Shown: positions 1-13,051, counted from the stretch's first letter. The stretch: 64,000 nucleotides of DNA from Cylindrodendrum hubeiense (GCA_014621425.1 JAANBB010000141.1:1-64000), one strand, 5' to 3'. Made by a program: numbers and translations. The notes: generated from the letters alone by a model not told the origin.

Positions 1-216
1 CAGGTCCAGATGCGCGAGCGCGACCCCCGCAGCGCCGACCTCGAGGACGAGTTCCTCGACCGCTGGTGGTTCCGCGTTGCTCGCCTGCCGCTGCGCCGCT
101 GGCCGACTACCGGCGATGCCGTTCTGCCCCTCAACGCCGGGCAGTTCTTCAGCCTGTACGGACGGTGGGCCAGCCTGTGGCCTCACCAGCGCAACCCTGA
201 GCTGCAGGCCGAGTAA
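1..216 (+). CDS. 3' end of an unidentified gene (partial)
   Basis: An open frame enters from the left edge (first codon at base 1) and stops with TAA at 214-216, giving about 71 C-terminal residues. It is GC-rich with a strong preference for C/G third positions, like the neighbouring real genes. The peptide is basic and Trp-rich, with LDRWWFRVARLPLRRW near residue 18-33 and FFSLYGRWASLWPH near the end. I do not recognise the family. It converges on ATG26, whose stop lies 560 bp away. The real start and any introns are outside the window. An ATG at base 10 exists but is unlikely to be the start, since the frame is open upstream. Confidence 0.5.
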   Translation, partial: QVQMRERDPRSADLEDEFLDRWWFRVARLPLRRWPTTGDAVLPLNAGQFFSLYGRWASLWPHQRNPELQAE

Positions 217-775
217 GATGGCTTCGTCACGATGCCGGCGATGGATCGAGTTGAGAACGACGAACGGAACAAACGACGCAGTGAGAAGTCTGGTGGGGGA
301 TTGCAGCAGGTTGGTGGATGGGGAACTGGATCGATAGCTTAAAGACTTGCTGCCCCCCATGATGTAACTTGTGCCGTTGATGAGTTGATCGTAGGTTGAT
401 GTGAACCTATTGCGATGTGAGATTTCCATACAGCCATGGAGTGAGTGCTATAGGACTGGACTGCGTTGACTCTTGTTAGTGTAAGTTGCTGCTCGGATAA
501 GTCAAACACCACACCAACACCGTGACAACATCTCTCAACCCACAGACCGTACGCAGCAATTAACCAAAGCACCTCGATGCCTTGGGCTCTGGAAATGCAT
601 TCTCTATCATGGCTCTAGCGTGTCAGCGTCTATGTCCGTGTCTTCATCACAACACCCAACCCAAGACCCGTCTCAATCACCACCCAACCAACGAGGCTCC
701 CAACATTACAATCCAATTGATGCATTTACGCCGTGGACAAGCACCAAATCTCCAACTCCTCTCTTTGTCTGTACA
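217..775. other. Intergenic region between two convergent genes
   Basis: This stretch holds the presumed 3' UTRs of the partial gene on the left and of ATG26 on the right. Short ORFs occur on both strands but overlap each other and resemble no family. I see no RNA gene or repeat. Confidence 0.5.
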
Positions 776-3700
776 TTATGTGGCCACCGCCGAAGTCTCC
801 AGCACCTGGCTTCCCAGCGCCTTCTCTTTGCGTCCGGTCAACCCATCACTTAGCTTCTTGGTAACGTGGTCTGGGTCAGGCTCGTCTCTCCCCACGAATG
901 TCCAACTCTCTTCCGCTTCTTCATCCTCGACGGCTTCGCTCTGACCGTTCTTGCCCGTCTTTCGCTTGATCAAACTCGTTGCGTACTCCAGATCCCGGTA
1001 GATGCACTGGATCGCCAGGTCAACGCCAGTCTCCTACATCACGTATTAGCATCATCATCTTAAATAGCAACGTCAGAAAGGTCAACTTACACCGCGAATC
1101 TGCTCGCCAAGGACCCGTGCCTTGACAATCATTCGTTCGTTTCGAGTCACCTCCCACAGCGCTCGTCCGAAGCTGTTTGTTCCCCACTTCTTCACCCAGA
1201 CGCCGACTCCCAGATCCTCAACTCTGCTGGCAAAGAAGAACTGATCTCCAAAGAATGGCCGGATGATTGTAGGAATACCTGCTCGCAAGCTAGCTCCCGT
1301 GGTACCAGATCCACCGTGATGAGCAGCTGCGTCAATTTGCTTGAAGAGCCAGTCGTGCGGTGCCGACTTGATCACGTGGATTTCCGCTGGCAGCTTCGGT
1401 TCCTCGGATCGTGGCTTGGATGGGTCATCCTTGGGTGAGATTCGGTCAGACCAGCCCTTGGAGAGAATGCATCGGACATCGGCCTTTTGCACGGCGTCGA
1501 TGACTTCTTGTGTCATCTTGCCAGGATCGTTGACAATGATGGATCCGAATCCGACATACACCAGCTTCTTGCCATCGGCTCTCGCCTTGTCGATGAAGTC
1601 CTGGAGCTCCTTGGGCGGCTCCCACTCACCACCCTCGTCTAGGAACCAGTATCCAGTGACCCTGATCCAGTCCGAAAAGTCCAAGGGAGGCGCCACAACG
1701 CTGGGGCTAAAGTTGTACAAGAAGGGGACCTTGTTTGGCTGCATCTTTTCCAGGCTCGTGTTGGGAAGCCCCAGGGTGTTGTTTCTCCATCGGTTGACCT
1801 GGTACGCCGTGGCCTTCCAGAAGATGTTGTCAAACATGACATATGTCATGTAGTTGTAGGCGCCTCCCATCTTGTGCTCAGGCATGATGAAGGCGTGAGG
1901 ATAAGCTCGGGTCCTTGTCCATGGCATGGTGAATGCTCGGAAGTAGGGGATGCCCAGCTTCTCCGCAATGTGAATGCCTGCCATCGCGGACGGAGACTCG
2001 ATGAGCAGCTCCGAACCTTCACAGGCCTTGAATGCCGAGTCGAGCAGATCATCCAACCATCCTCGGAACGTCGAGTTGGCCTCGCGGAGGAAAGACCAAG
2101 TGAATGTTCCGTTCTCGATACACAAGCGCATCAGCTCACCAGGATCACCCTCAACCCGGGCAAACTCGATGCCGTGGGACTCAATCCAGCCCTGGAACTC
2201 GGCATGCGTGGCAATTCGAGGCTTGTGGCCCTCGGCAAGGAGGCCCTTGCAGAGCGCAATGTAGGGCTGCACATCACCTCTTGAGCCGATTGTCAAACAT
2301 GTAATCTTCATCGGGCTTTGCGGCTTAAATGCCAGAGTTGAGCAGTTGGGGTCATCGAATAGAATGGTCGGCGCGTTGGGGATCCCTGAAGTCTTGTGGG
2401 GAAGTTCCAGCTCGTGGTCTGCAAACTCGTCCTGTCGTGCCTCCTTTAGTGCATCGCGTTCTGCTATGGCGGAATCTTTCTCCTCTTGCTCTTCCTGGTC
2501 AAGTAGCCCGGACTTTTCGAGATATCTAGTCGTCTCCAAGCTCTGGAGGAGAGTGATTGCGCAGTCATCTCGGATTTCGGCCTGGTTGAATTCGAAGAAC
2601 AGCTCTTCATGCCCTCGAATGACTACTACAAGACCAGAGTAGCCGAACCGGAAACCTTTCTCCTTATGAACGGTTTCGATGTCCTTGAGAGGGAGAATGA
2701 GCTTCGTCCTTGTTCCCGGAAGCAGACTTCGGAAACAGAAAGATCGGTCACTGATGTAGAACTTTCCATACAGCGGCAACACACGGAGGATGTGGCCAAA
2801 GTACGTAGCCTGCAGCTTCTCCGTCTCTGGAAGAGCGAAGTGAGCGCGGAAACGGTCCATCGAGACCTGAATCTTTCCATCGGCATCCTCTTCCATATCG
2901 TCGTCATCAGTTCGGAGGCCTGAAGGCTCATCATAATGCCTGTGGCCACCCTTCCACATGCCCGACACCTTCTCCACGTATCCCATAGACTCTGTGGCAA
3001 AAAGGGAACCCATACGTGAGCTCGTCTTGCTAAGATACTCGGCAAATGCGTTCGCCCGCTGAAGAGGGTAGGTGCCCATCTTGGCGATGCTCTGCAGTGT
3101 GGGAGTCCCCGGGCGTTGCGCATCAAAGCTGTCACGCTGCGTGTTTTGCAACGACCCAGTCGTAGAGGCATGTGCCACGCGGTGAGGGGCGAAATTCGAC
3201 GACGAATTCCGGGGCGTCTGCCTCTTGCCTGCTGAATCTACTGTTCTGCTAGCCGAGGCTGACCTGCGCATTGTCGGGCTGTGGAAGACCTCGCTCCCTC
3301 TGAGGATCTGACTTGCTGAAGGGTCCTCGTTGGAAGAGGCAGCGAGGTTTGAGAGGCTCGGGTCCTCAATAGAAGATTGCACGAACGAGTCGGTCGAGTC
3401 TTGCTCTTGTTTTGGGGTCCGATTTCCGTCTCGTTGGCGGCGTGCTCCACTAAAGCTCCTCCTTGGGCTTTGTTCTCGGAGAATACCAGATACGTCCAAA
3501 CTCCTGCGTCCCATTTGCCTGAATGCATCAAGGCTTGCCCGGTACGGCACTTCGGAACTGGCTCGGGGGCTCATTTGGCTGGGCGAGTGTGGAGACATAG
3601 GAGGCAGCGTTGCCTTGACCTGTTCGGGTAGTCTTCCCGTGCGAATCTTGTCCAAATGGATGCTATGTCTGTTCGAAGTCGGCGGTGTTCGCTTCAAGGG

Positions 3701-5277
3701 TAGTTGCAAGGAATGTTTCTCTTCTCGAGATGCGAGAACCTTGTCCGCGTTGCGGTTTCCTGCAGAGGCATCCTCGATGAGGATTTTGAGGACGTTGATA
3801 GCTTCCTTGCCAAAACTGAAGAAGGAAAAGAAATACTGCGATCGTTAGTTGGGTGAAGCAGGGCTGTTGGATGGGTAGTAAACATACCTCATCGATGGCA
3901 TAGGTCTCATCGTTGTCAATGACACGAATCTTGCAGGTATCCGCAAACTGGATCATTTGCGTGTCCTCGATGTCAATAACATTCACAATAGGAAGCGAAA
4001 TCTTGACGCTGTCTCCATCGTTGTGGCTCCGGAAGATGACTCGCTGTAGGCTCTTAACCCACTCCTTGGCGCTAGGAGCGCTGTCGGCCTTGAAGTTGTA
4101 GGTCCGGTGATGGGTTACGACGGAAAAATGTACACCACCCTTCTCCTTATCGGTAATGTTTGCCGAGATACCATATCGGAGATCAATCTGGCCATGTGGG
4201 AAGTAGAGATTGGTAGAGTCACGGTAGTAAGCCAAGACGTCGCCCTTGAGACGGAACCAGTAACGGTTGTACTTGGGATTTCGCTTTCCAGTCTTGGTGA
4301 GATACCCAGACTTGGCAACATCGTGCTGTTGACTAATGTAAGCAGGATGCCTTAAAGGGTAGGCAGGCAACATACAGCTTTCTTGGGGAGATAGGCATAA
4401 AAGCAAATATGCTTGGAAGTGATGTACATGTAGCCTTGAAGAAGGACGCTCTGCAACAACCAGCAAGGATACTCTGAGTATACAGTTAGTATCGTGAGTG
4501 AAACGTGGAAGGGAATAGAGGCTACGAACCTTCGATAACTTGCTCTGGTTCGTCAAACTCGAAGATCTCCATCAGCTTCTTGGCCAGGGGTGGGAGGTCA
4601 GCGCTCAGGCTCTGCCTGCTGGCATCAGAAGACATCCTCTCGACGTCAAAGCTCGGCCGGTTGGACATCTCAGCCTTCGCTTCAAGCATCCGGCTCATCA
4701 TAGGCGCCTGGCGGCTATCATGGCGGGTCAGTGTAAAGGTGGGAGGAGTTGATGCACCACTTGCACTGGTCTCGCTAGACTCCTCGACTTCCTCTTTTGG
4801 CGCCGATAGGCGGCTTGAATGTCGCTTGGACTTGGGGAGAAGTTTTGGCAAGGTAGGCAAGGAGCGCAAGAGCTTGTGATCAGAGAACTTCTTGCGGCGA
4901 CTGCCTTTGTCCTTGGAAGAGACCTTGAGGACCGAGGTCTTAGCAAGGTCATCTGCCCGGGTGTCCCGCTGAGTGGTCTCGTGGCCCTCCTCTTCATCAC
5001 TACTAATGCCATCGAAACGATCATTAAAGTCGACCCGGGACCCGGCGGCAGCGATAAGGCCAAAAATGCTCTGGTTCATGTTCATGAACATGGGCGGCCC
5101 TTGGCTCGGAGCATCCTCTTCCTCGGCCGAGTCATCGCTGTCTCGTAGGGGCTCTGGAAACACTGTGGCCGTGTGCTCTTCGCGCCGCCTCTTGTGAAGC
5201 TTCTTGCTTATACGCTTTCTTATATCATCGTCGCCGACACTGGCCCGCGAGGGGCCAGCGTCTGATTGAGGAGCCAT
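776..5277 (-). CDS. ATG26: UDP-glucose:sterol 3-beta-glucosyltransferase Atg26
   Basis: Five exons: 5277-4530, 4473-4376, 4325-3888, 3835-1091 and 1033-776, giving 1428 aa. The enzyme transfers glucose from UDP-glucose to ergosterol at membranes; Atg26 is known for pexophagy in some fungi. Domain order fits the family: acidic/Ser-rich N-terminus (1-235), first GRAM (about 240-290), PH (283-380, beginning [20 protein letters not shown]), a long Ser/Arg-rich linker, second GRAM (about 750-830), the N-terminal glycosyltransferase lobe ([10 protein letters not shown] near 937) and the UDP-sugar lobe with [10 protein letters not shown] at 1267-1276. An upstream in-frame ATG at 5364 exists. I chose 5277 because the family-like sequence (MAPQSD...) begins there. 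The first two introns fall within and after the first GRAM domain. All junctions are GT-AG and keep the frame. It looks intact. Confidence 0.95.
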
Positions 5278-6633
5278 GGTTATGAATGTTGGATCGGGCG
5301 GGGCGACGACGGTGACGGAGGTGCGCGGGGCGCTTGTGGAGGAGCGGCAACCGGCGGCAACCAAACAGCGGTGTCTGGGACGAAGGGGACCGGATTATCG
5401 GGGAGTCGTGGGCGTCGCTATGAAGAGAAGGTCGAAGAGATGAGACGTGCGCAGAGGGAAACGAGGAGCCGCTGTTCGTGATTGATTTGCGCCGTGAAGC
5501 AACCTTGAGGAATCGCCGGGACCAAACAAACTATCGTCAAAGAGGTGCCGGATTGGACATGGATGCCGGTCCGCTGGGATGGACCCTGTCGGATTGCAGT
5601 CTCCCGGGGAGAGATGGCACAGGCACGGGAGCGAGGCCAGAGCGGTTGTCGATATGAGATGAGGGTAAATGATGTTGTCGGAGCGAGGGCGAGACCAACG
5701 ACGAAGATCGCATAGACGCAGCTGTTGGGACTCGGGATGAGGTAAGGGTTACCTGATTCGGCGATAGATAGCTGATAGCGGAGGTCAGAGCGCATCCAGC
5801 CCGTCCTTCAGTGGATGTTTGTTAGGCAGCCTAGGTGCCTACAAGCTCAGCGCGTGCGGCGGGGGCACGGCCGAGTCCACGACTCCAGCGGGCCTGTGGT
5901 GGACGGTCCAGGACGGTCGCAGCGGAGTGGAGCTGGTCCCTTGTGGCTTGTGCTTGTGAAGAGACGTGCGCCCGTGATTGGCGGCTGCTTATCGATAATG
6001 CAATGACGCCAGCGGGGCGCTGACCCTGCCTGGCCTGGATGCCACTCTTGACCACCACCCATCACATGCGACTGGCGTTCGCAGGTCAGAGGACCGAGAT
6101 AAGAGGGCTCAGGGGCATCTCCGGCCGCTGTCGACGCTTGGGGGGACTTGGAGCGACGTGATCGACTGATCATATGGTCCCGCTGCTTCCGGGCGGAGCG
6201 TTCGTCTCTAGCTGCCTCTAGCTGCCTCGGACGCATTTGGGTTCGAGCGTGGGAACTGATCAGATCACGGCGAGTAAGTGTGCGTGCATGCGAAGCATTG
6301 AGTCAGATTTAGTCCGGAAACCACAACCGTAGCATTGCTTTTTACAGGGGTCTCTGCGTCTCTGCCTCTCGTACAGTATCTTGGCATGCGCCAGCTCGCT
6401 TTCGGTCCCATCCTTTATCCTTTCGCGTTTGTGCTCGAGGCAACAGTTCTGGAGGCCACAGTGCCGCCCTCAGGCCTTGTCCAATCGTCCGACATAAATT
6501 AACTAAACAGAACATTCAACCGTAGTGTTACAAGCCACCCAACTCCCGTAGGACATCAAAGCCAGCCATCCCATCCTCATACATAAATACACCCACACTC
6601 TCCGTCACTCTCCGTCAAATCGGGTTTGGCTGA
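5278..6633. other. Intergenic: ATG26 promoter and CMR1 3' flank
   Basis: About 1.35 kb separates the ATG26 start from the CMR1 stop, both genes being on the minus strand. The half next to ATG26 is its promoter. ORFs of up to 129 codons occur on both strands but overlap one another in several frames and show no recognisable domain, so I leave them out. Confidence 0.5.
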
Positions 6634-8239
6634 CTACTGCCACAGGCACAGCTTGCCACTAGCGGTTGCACCCGCAACCCAATCCAGTGTGGGATGGAAA
6701 TGGGCAGCAGCCGGCACCGCTGAAATGCCATCCCCACCCAGCTGAGCAAGTTGGCTTCCGTCTGAGGCAAACACGTCGACAAACCGATTCATATTTCCGA
6801 TGACGAACTTCTGGATGCCATCGTTTGGCCGTTTCTGCCATTGTGGTTTCAGGATCGTGACCCAGCGTCCAGTCTGGTTATTATGGCGAACTGTATGGCT
6901 TGGCTCCAACGCCTTGGCGTTGATGTCTTGGCCTGCTTTCCAAGTTCCTGCATCGGAAAAGTTGTAGATTTTGATCGTATCGTCATAGGACGAAGTGGCT
7001 ATATGCCCACCTGGGCTCCATGATGCGTGCGAGACAGACAGTCGTGACCCGTGCTCCCCAATAAGGGCAGGGTGTCGCAGATCACCCTTTCCAGTGATTT
7101 TTCGAAGATCCCAGATTTTAAGAGTTCGATCTAACGACGCTGTCGCTACTAGGTGAGGTTGAAGAGGGTGGAGCGAGAAGCCTCCTATCTTCTGTTCCGA
7201 GAGGGTCCAAACCTCGGCTTCGTTGCCAGGCGTTCTTAGATCATAACGACCCACGGCGCCATCAAGAGTCGAAAAGAAAAGAAGGTTTGGCTCAGAATCT
7301 GCCATGTCGAGTGCCGAGATTGGCATCTCATCATTTGCGTCTGAAGGCGCATACAGTTGGATTGAGGTTTCTTTCTCAAGATCCATTTTTCGTATGGATG
7401 AATCATATGAAGAAGAAAAGACACTATTAGTGTCATGCTGAGAAAATGCGAACGCCGTAATTGTGCGACTGTGCGTCTTGAACACCGAAATCTTGGGGTC
7501 CGGAATCTGGGTGTCCTCATCTTCGTCGTCCACTTCTGGAGCGGTCTGCGATGCATCGAACACGCCCATAGCACCTTCCTTGTCTCCGGCAAAAATGATC
7601 GGTTTCGACTCAGTCGGATGGAATCCAAGCGCATATGCACGCTGGGGGGTGATTTTGATATCTGGGTATGCCTGTTAGAACCATGACTGTGACCAGTGCT
7701 TCGACAACTTTACCGTTGGGAGCCCAGTGCTCATACAACTTCAGACCACCCATTCGCAGCCTCAAATCCTTAAGTCCCTTGTCGGTGGTCTCTTTAACAT
7801 CGTCTTCGGTGAAGGTTCGCACGCCAGGTTGAGCGCCTCGGATGATCCCCTTAAGTCCACCGGTGCCGGCCACCCACTTCTTCCCGTCCACGGTGATGTC
7901 GCCAAGATTGAGGTCACCACTGACCCGCATCTTTTTCGCTTTGGCTTGTTCCGAGGCTGTCTCTGCTTCCACATCCATCTTGCGCTTCAACGTTTCATTA
8001 TCCGCGTCTAGGCCCGCAAGTCGCGAACTCATTCGTGTGGGTCGTGTGCTCTCTCGCTTCACGGGAGTGCTGCGACTTCGACTCGCCCTCGTGGGTGTAG
8101 ATTTGGGCGTCGATACCTTGGGCGTAATTTTCTTCGCCACGGCCGCTGCATTGTTTAGAAGGGCTTGGTTGGTAGCGATATTCTCAAGTCTTCTGCGTTC
8201 AAATGCGCTCATGGGCGCACCATCCTTTTGCGGCGGCAT
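6634..8239 (-). CDS. CMR1: WD40 DNA damage-binding protein Cmr1
   Basis: Two exons, 8239-7714 and 7661-6634, give 517 aa. The intron has a GT start, an AG end and a CTAAC branch-like site near its 3' end. Cmr1 (yeast YDL156W) is a nuclear WD-repeat protein that binds UV-damaged DNA and joins replication-stress foci. The N-terminus has MSAFERRRLENIATNQ at 10-25 followed by a basic Ser/Thr/Pro tract, as in the family. WD repeats run from about residue 190 to the end, with LDRTLKIWDLRK and YDDTIKIYNF as clear blades. The length matches fungal Cmr1. It shares a 0.4-kb promoter with the divergent MTF2-like gene. Nothing looks damaged. Confidence 0.93.
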
Positions 8240-8642
8240 CGCGACGTCAGTTCCTGCTGCTTGCCTGAACCAGGTTAAGAAACAGAGTACGTAAAAAAGA
8301 AGAGCTGAGAAGAAGAGCCGAGAAGAAGAAAAGATATCTGGAATACAGAGACTTTCTCAAAAAATGGTGGATTGCGACCAAATTACCTCCGCGCTGAGAA
8401 GTGGGAGAAAAAGGCAGAAACCGCGACTGCGCCGAGGGAGCGCGACTTGGATTAATTGCTTTGGCGCGGTGTCACGCGCTCGTGTTCAGGCCCACCCATT
8501 TCACTTCCGAAGATTACCCGGACTCGCACCCTTGTCCATTTTGGTTCAATTTTCGAGATCCAGATCAAGACCATGAGCTCAAGTCTCGTGGATGAGACAA
8601 GCAACAAAAGTGCAGACAAATCCATTGATTGCAATTGGCAAA
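8240..8642. promoter_or_regulatory. Bidirectional promoter CMR1 / MTF2-like
   Basis: The 403 bp between two divergent start codons must hold both promoters. It contains TTTGGCGC at 8460-8467, which fits an E2F/MBF-like site, and an ACGCG core at 8474-8478 like an MCB box, 7 bp apart. The CMR1 side (8285-8340) is a purine-rich leader. The sites are seen in the sequence; their use in cell-cycle control is inference. Confidence 0.45.
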
Positions 8643-10079
8643 ATGCCTCCTAATTTCCTTCCGTTTCTTTACCGGACGCGGACTCTGCAACTGGCTTGCA
8701 GACGTCCTGCATCATTTCTCCTCATTCAACGAGCTACCCTGGCTACTGGACCCAAGGATACCAAAGCAAACCCCAACAGGGCCGACAGCTCTATTCCTTT
8801 TGAATGGGATAGTGAGGAGCATGCAGAGGGTCACGAATCTACCCTCGCGGCTGAGACGGAGCCTTCGACCATCACTCCAAGTGAAGTGGACATCTTCAAG
8901 GGCATCTTCGATGAGATTGCTCAAGGGCGTATGCCCAGGCCGAAGAGAAGGCCCGAGTTCCCTGATACACGGGCAAATCGACGTCCAGAAGGGTTGATCA
9001 ATGGTGTTGGCTCTGAAGAATTCGGCGATCAGCCGATGGCCAGCTCCATCATCGACCAAGCCCGTGGCAGCGAGTTCAGCGACCAGTTCCTGCAGCGCTA
9101 CCCCCAGTCCCTTCGAACCGCTGCCGAAGTGGCTCTGGGCAAATTTGAGCTGGCACCAAACCGCCCGAGACTCAGCGACATGATCGGGTTGGATGAGGCA
9201 GAGGCTAAGCAGATGGCCGAATGGAAGCGCTACGGCGAGATCCGCAACCAGGAGAAGGAGAGAGTCGATGCGTTGATGACGGCCTGTCGGAGTGACCTTG
9301 AGCTGTGGCACGTCATGGAGAGTGAAGTGTTTTCGCTGCCCGAAAGGCTCGGCATTGCTCAAGTCGCTGAGGTCAAGCCAGCCACGAAACGAGATAGGAA
9401 GCCTAAGAAGCAAGCATCAGCCGACGGCTCTGACGCGAAGCCAGCTACGAAACGCGGGAGGAAGCCCAAGGCGCAAGTAGTAGAGGAGGAAGCTATCACG
9501 GAACCGCTCGAGGCAGCAGCGCCCCTTGTGGATGAAGGCGCCACCATGATCATGGACGTCCACGGACCACTGTACCCTCACTACCTCGCCACTGGTCTGA
9601 ACCTTTTCGACACGGCCTTCGCCCAGCCTTCGCCCCTCGCCTTCAATATCCTCCCTCGCATCAGGTCACTTGGCCTCCCTTCCTACGTGCTCGGCATCTC
9701 TACGCCTTTGTTCCACAAGCTGGCCCAGATCCACTGGAACCGCTTCGGCGACCTTGTTTCTGCCGTTGAGACCATGGAGGAAATGAGGTCGGTTGGGCTC
9801 TATTCAGATCCCGAAATCGACACCTTGCTCACGCAGATCCGCGAACAACTCCACGGTTGCGCTTGGGGCGCACAGGGTCGCTTTGTCATGGCAATGACCG
9901 AGCTGCCTCCATATGACAGCAGCCTCGACAACCGACTGGAGGAGCTCGTCAACTACACCACCTACTCGTTCAAGCAGCAGGGCATCCAGACGAACCAAGA
10001 GCGAGAGGATCCGGTGGACCTGGACCTGGACCTGGAACCGGAGGAGGATGAGGTTGACCAGAAGCGATATTCGTATTGA
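8643..10079 (+). CDS. Mitochondrial Mtf2-like protein (RNA processing/translation)
   Basis: Single exon of 478 aa from the ATG at 8643. I chose this ATG because it gives a typical mitochondrial presequence (MPPNFLPFLYRTRTLQLACR), rich in Arg and free of acidic residues; an upstream in-frame start would bury it. The C-terminal half carries the conserved Mtf2 C-terminal domain (LYPHYLATGLNLFDTAF followed by NILPRIRSLGLPSYVLG, about residues 315-355, then an AVETMEEM helix). Yeast Mtf2/Nam1 acts in mitochondrial RNA processing and translation. A repeated basic segment, PATKRDRKPKK and PATKRGRKPKA near 260-290, resembles an AT-hook or linker. The tail is very acidic (runs of Asp-Leu, then Glu). 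Confidence 0.85.
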   Translation: MPPNFLPFLYRTRTLQLACRRPASFLLIQRATLATGPKDTKANPNRADSSIPFEWDSEEHAEGHESTLAAETEPSTITPSEVDIFKGIFDEIAQGRMPRPKRRPEFPDTRANRRPEGLINGVGSEEFGDQPMASSIIDQARGSEFSDQFLQRYPQSLRTAAEVALGKFELAPNRPRLSDMIGLDEAEAKQMAEWKRYGEIRNQEKERVDALMTACRSDLELWHVMESEVFSLPERLGIAQVAEVKPATKRDRKPKKQASADGSDAKPATKRGRKPKAQVVEEEAITEPLEAAAPLVDEGATMIMDVHGPLYPHYLATGLNLFDTAFAQPSPLAFNILPRIRSLGLPSYVLGISTPLFHKLAQIHWNRFGDLVSAVETMEEMRSVGLYSDPEIDTLLTQIREQLHGCAWGAQGRFVMAMTELPPYDSSLDNRLEELVNYTTYSFKQQGIQTNQEREDPVDLDLDLEPEEDEVDQKRYSY

Positions 10080-13051
10080 GAGTATCGGGAGAGTTGTACG
10101 ACTGGATGAAGAACTCTGTAACACTGATGTACCACCACAAAAAGCAATCGGGATGGGATTTGAGAGATAATTACGTGTATAACCACTAACTGTACGCCAA
10201 ACTATATTATAGATAGACCTGAATGAAACCCAAAGACAATGCGTTGCATAATGAGATGCCGCTCAATCCAATTGCATCTGGTCATTTGTGAGGGTCCCTC
10301 AAATCTCAACTTGGTTCACCCCACAACAAGACCATCAAAAAGATAGATTGCCGTCAAGCACATCAATTCATATCGAGGATCCCGACTGAGATAGTCAGTC
10401 TTCAAATTTCTTCTGTTCTACAGTCTTACCATTACCATCGTACTTTGATAACTGCCTTGTCGCTTTCAGGGGCTAAAATGCCCATGACTGGAGGCCGAGT
10501 TGCCACATAAATGACCGGATAGACTTTTATCACATCACTCACCTTATTAAAATTAGTGCCCCCAGCTTTGCTACCTATTTATGATGGCTTGGTCCAGCTT
10601 GATTGCGTGATATTTGTCCTTCCACTGTGTTGCTTCAATCTGAAAGATGCACGGGATAACTTACCTTACTTAATAGAGTAAAGTTGATTTTGAGGCTTCT
10701 GAGTAGTATAAAAGCAAGAGGGAAGATGACAAGGGAAGGGAATACTAACAGGAACAGGACCTGGCGAAAAGGGCATCATCCCCTTATGTACATGTAGCAA
10801 GCTGGGAGAACATGGCGAGATGAGACATGGAATGGAGCGATAATTCTTAAGTTGAGGATAGATTGAATCCCAAATCACCATTCCTTCTATCCTACTACAG
10901 AGAATTTGGTAAAATTATGATTGTGTTTATATTGTATTCGGTCATTCCGTCGTTCGTGCGTTGTGGGCGGAGATCGGACCGGCGGTGAGCCAGTACTAGA
11001 CATAACACCAGGAACCGATTGCGGGAAAGAATGAATGATGGACATCTGAAGACTGCCTAAGTCAGTTGGAAACCTGATAACAAGTATCGGAAATAGGGGT
11101 ATTATGAGCTTCCTTTTTGAGAACCGAGAAGCAGAATGGAACCGGATGGATGGGTGATAGATATTTCTGGCGATGGTATCTGAATCAAGTTCAACTGATA
11201 CCCCGAGGAGGTCATGAAGCAGTGTAGATGGTTTGAAAACTCATGAGTCAGTGTCGAGGTCTGAAAGTGTACCGTTAAAGGAAGAGGGATGAGGCTATGC
11301 TTGATGATCAGCTCTCAACGGAACAGCAGTGTTCCCCTCATCTACAATCCGTCGGGGACAATAACAAAGTAGAATGAGGCTGTGCCAAAGCCACCATCTT
11401 CATGAATCCTTCCTCCAAAGTGCCATGCATCTGAGAAGCGGTGTAATATTCGACTTTGCCCTCCCAAGATGCCTACGCGTACGGCCTCCAACGCGGGGAA
11501 GTAATGCTGACGGCTAAAGTTCCTCCCAAACAATACCCAAGGTATCCTAAAAGCCCGCTTGGCGAGGATTTTCTGGCTTGGTTTAGCATACATCAATGAA
11601 AATACTTGGATGCTGGACCAACAGGAAGTCTTCCGCCAGATGATGTGGTGGCCGTTGAGTTCCAGCTCGGCAAGATTCCCGCGAATCCGATAGCACCATG
11701 CGCTTAGGTCGCTTGATGCCTCGTCCGGCCGCACCGGGCCACGGCTAAAGATGTCAGAGTCGCTTACTGTGTGCCACTAGTAGCGAGGATCCCCAACAGA
11801 TTTGGACATATGATATGGGGAGCTCGAGTGACGCCAGCATTTGCTTAGACATCCACGCGGCCGTAGCAATCATCTTCGTCAGCAGTACATCTTTCATTGT
11901 CACTTGACGGATAATCCCGTCCTAGAACATGAGTTCAAGGCAGTAGTGGTAGGCCTGACCTGTAGATGGACTGCCGAGGTTCTATTCTCGGTAGTATGCA
12001 TGCGCATTAAGTACAAGTGTAAGGATTGGTAACCTCATGCCCTACAATAATCTCCGGCGGAGAGCCAAGTTGGGGGCGAATGAGCTGTGAAATGACCGAC
12101 GAGCCGAGATGAGGCGGCATTGGTCAATGTAAGATTCAGCTGGCAAACTCATCCATTCAATAGGGAGTCTTTGTGACCATGGCTCGTGGACAGCGCTGAG
12201 TGAGAAGCAATTTTGCCGAGGCGACTGAGTAAGTGAGCTCGCCTGAGTTGATCAAAAAAAGCTTTTCAGGACTAATATTGATGCATGTTATTTGCAATAC
12301 CCAACCCATTTCTCGCCTCGCGGGTCAGCCCGCCGGATGAGGCGGCAGTGGCAGAAGGCCAAGCCCGGCACTTTTCTCGATCATGGAGGGTTGCGATGCT
12401 GCAACACGTCCGTAGTATTATTCACCAGCCTAATTTTAAAATCCCAAAGCATCTATGCAAGCGGAGCACTGACAACGCAACAGACAACAAACGCGGCAGT
12501 CATATTACGCACCATTAAGCCTGCCGTTCCATAGTCCCAGCGGTGTGGTACAACGGGGCACCGCGTGGCTGGAGGATCATCCCGGGACTTCAGATGGCAA
12601 GGGCTAAAAATATGGCCCTCCTAGTCCCGTTCGAGATGACAGCGGTCGGCCGCCGCGGTCGCCAGACTGCAAGTTCCCCAGATTTAGAGATCGGGATGTC
12701 CATGCACAGCAATTTCGGGGGCGCAGCAGCTTGGGGGCTAGCCTTAGCCACGCTGACGGATACACCAAAATTTTCTTCCCTCTTCCACAGAGTAAGCGAC
12801 TAGGGACGGCGGGCCCAATCACGGAGCTCTGGCAGGTGGACTATGTCGTGGGGCGGCGGTGCTGACTTGAGCCCGGAGACGTACTGCTCCGGAGAGTACT
12901 TCCTGGTAGGGGCGGCTTAGGATGCCGATGAGATGAGCAGGGCAGGGCTGAAGCCTCAAGCTAGGCATCGCGGAATGGTTGCAACCCGGAGGCTGAGGGT
13001 GACGGGAGCCATCAATAGAGCCTCACTCCAGGACGTCTGTGTTCAATTATC
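10080..13051. other. 3-kb intergenic region
   Basis: No convincing gene. A 130-codon minus-strand frame at 11342-11734 is the longest but has no recognised domain, and its codon use does not match the flanking genes. The last few hundred bases should be the promoter of the cupredoxin gene. No tRNA or clear repeat was seen. Confidence 0.45.

Noticed and set aside
11342..11734. 130-codon minus-strand ORF in the 10-13 kb gap
   Set aside because: No family motif, and composition unlike the neighbouring genes.
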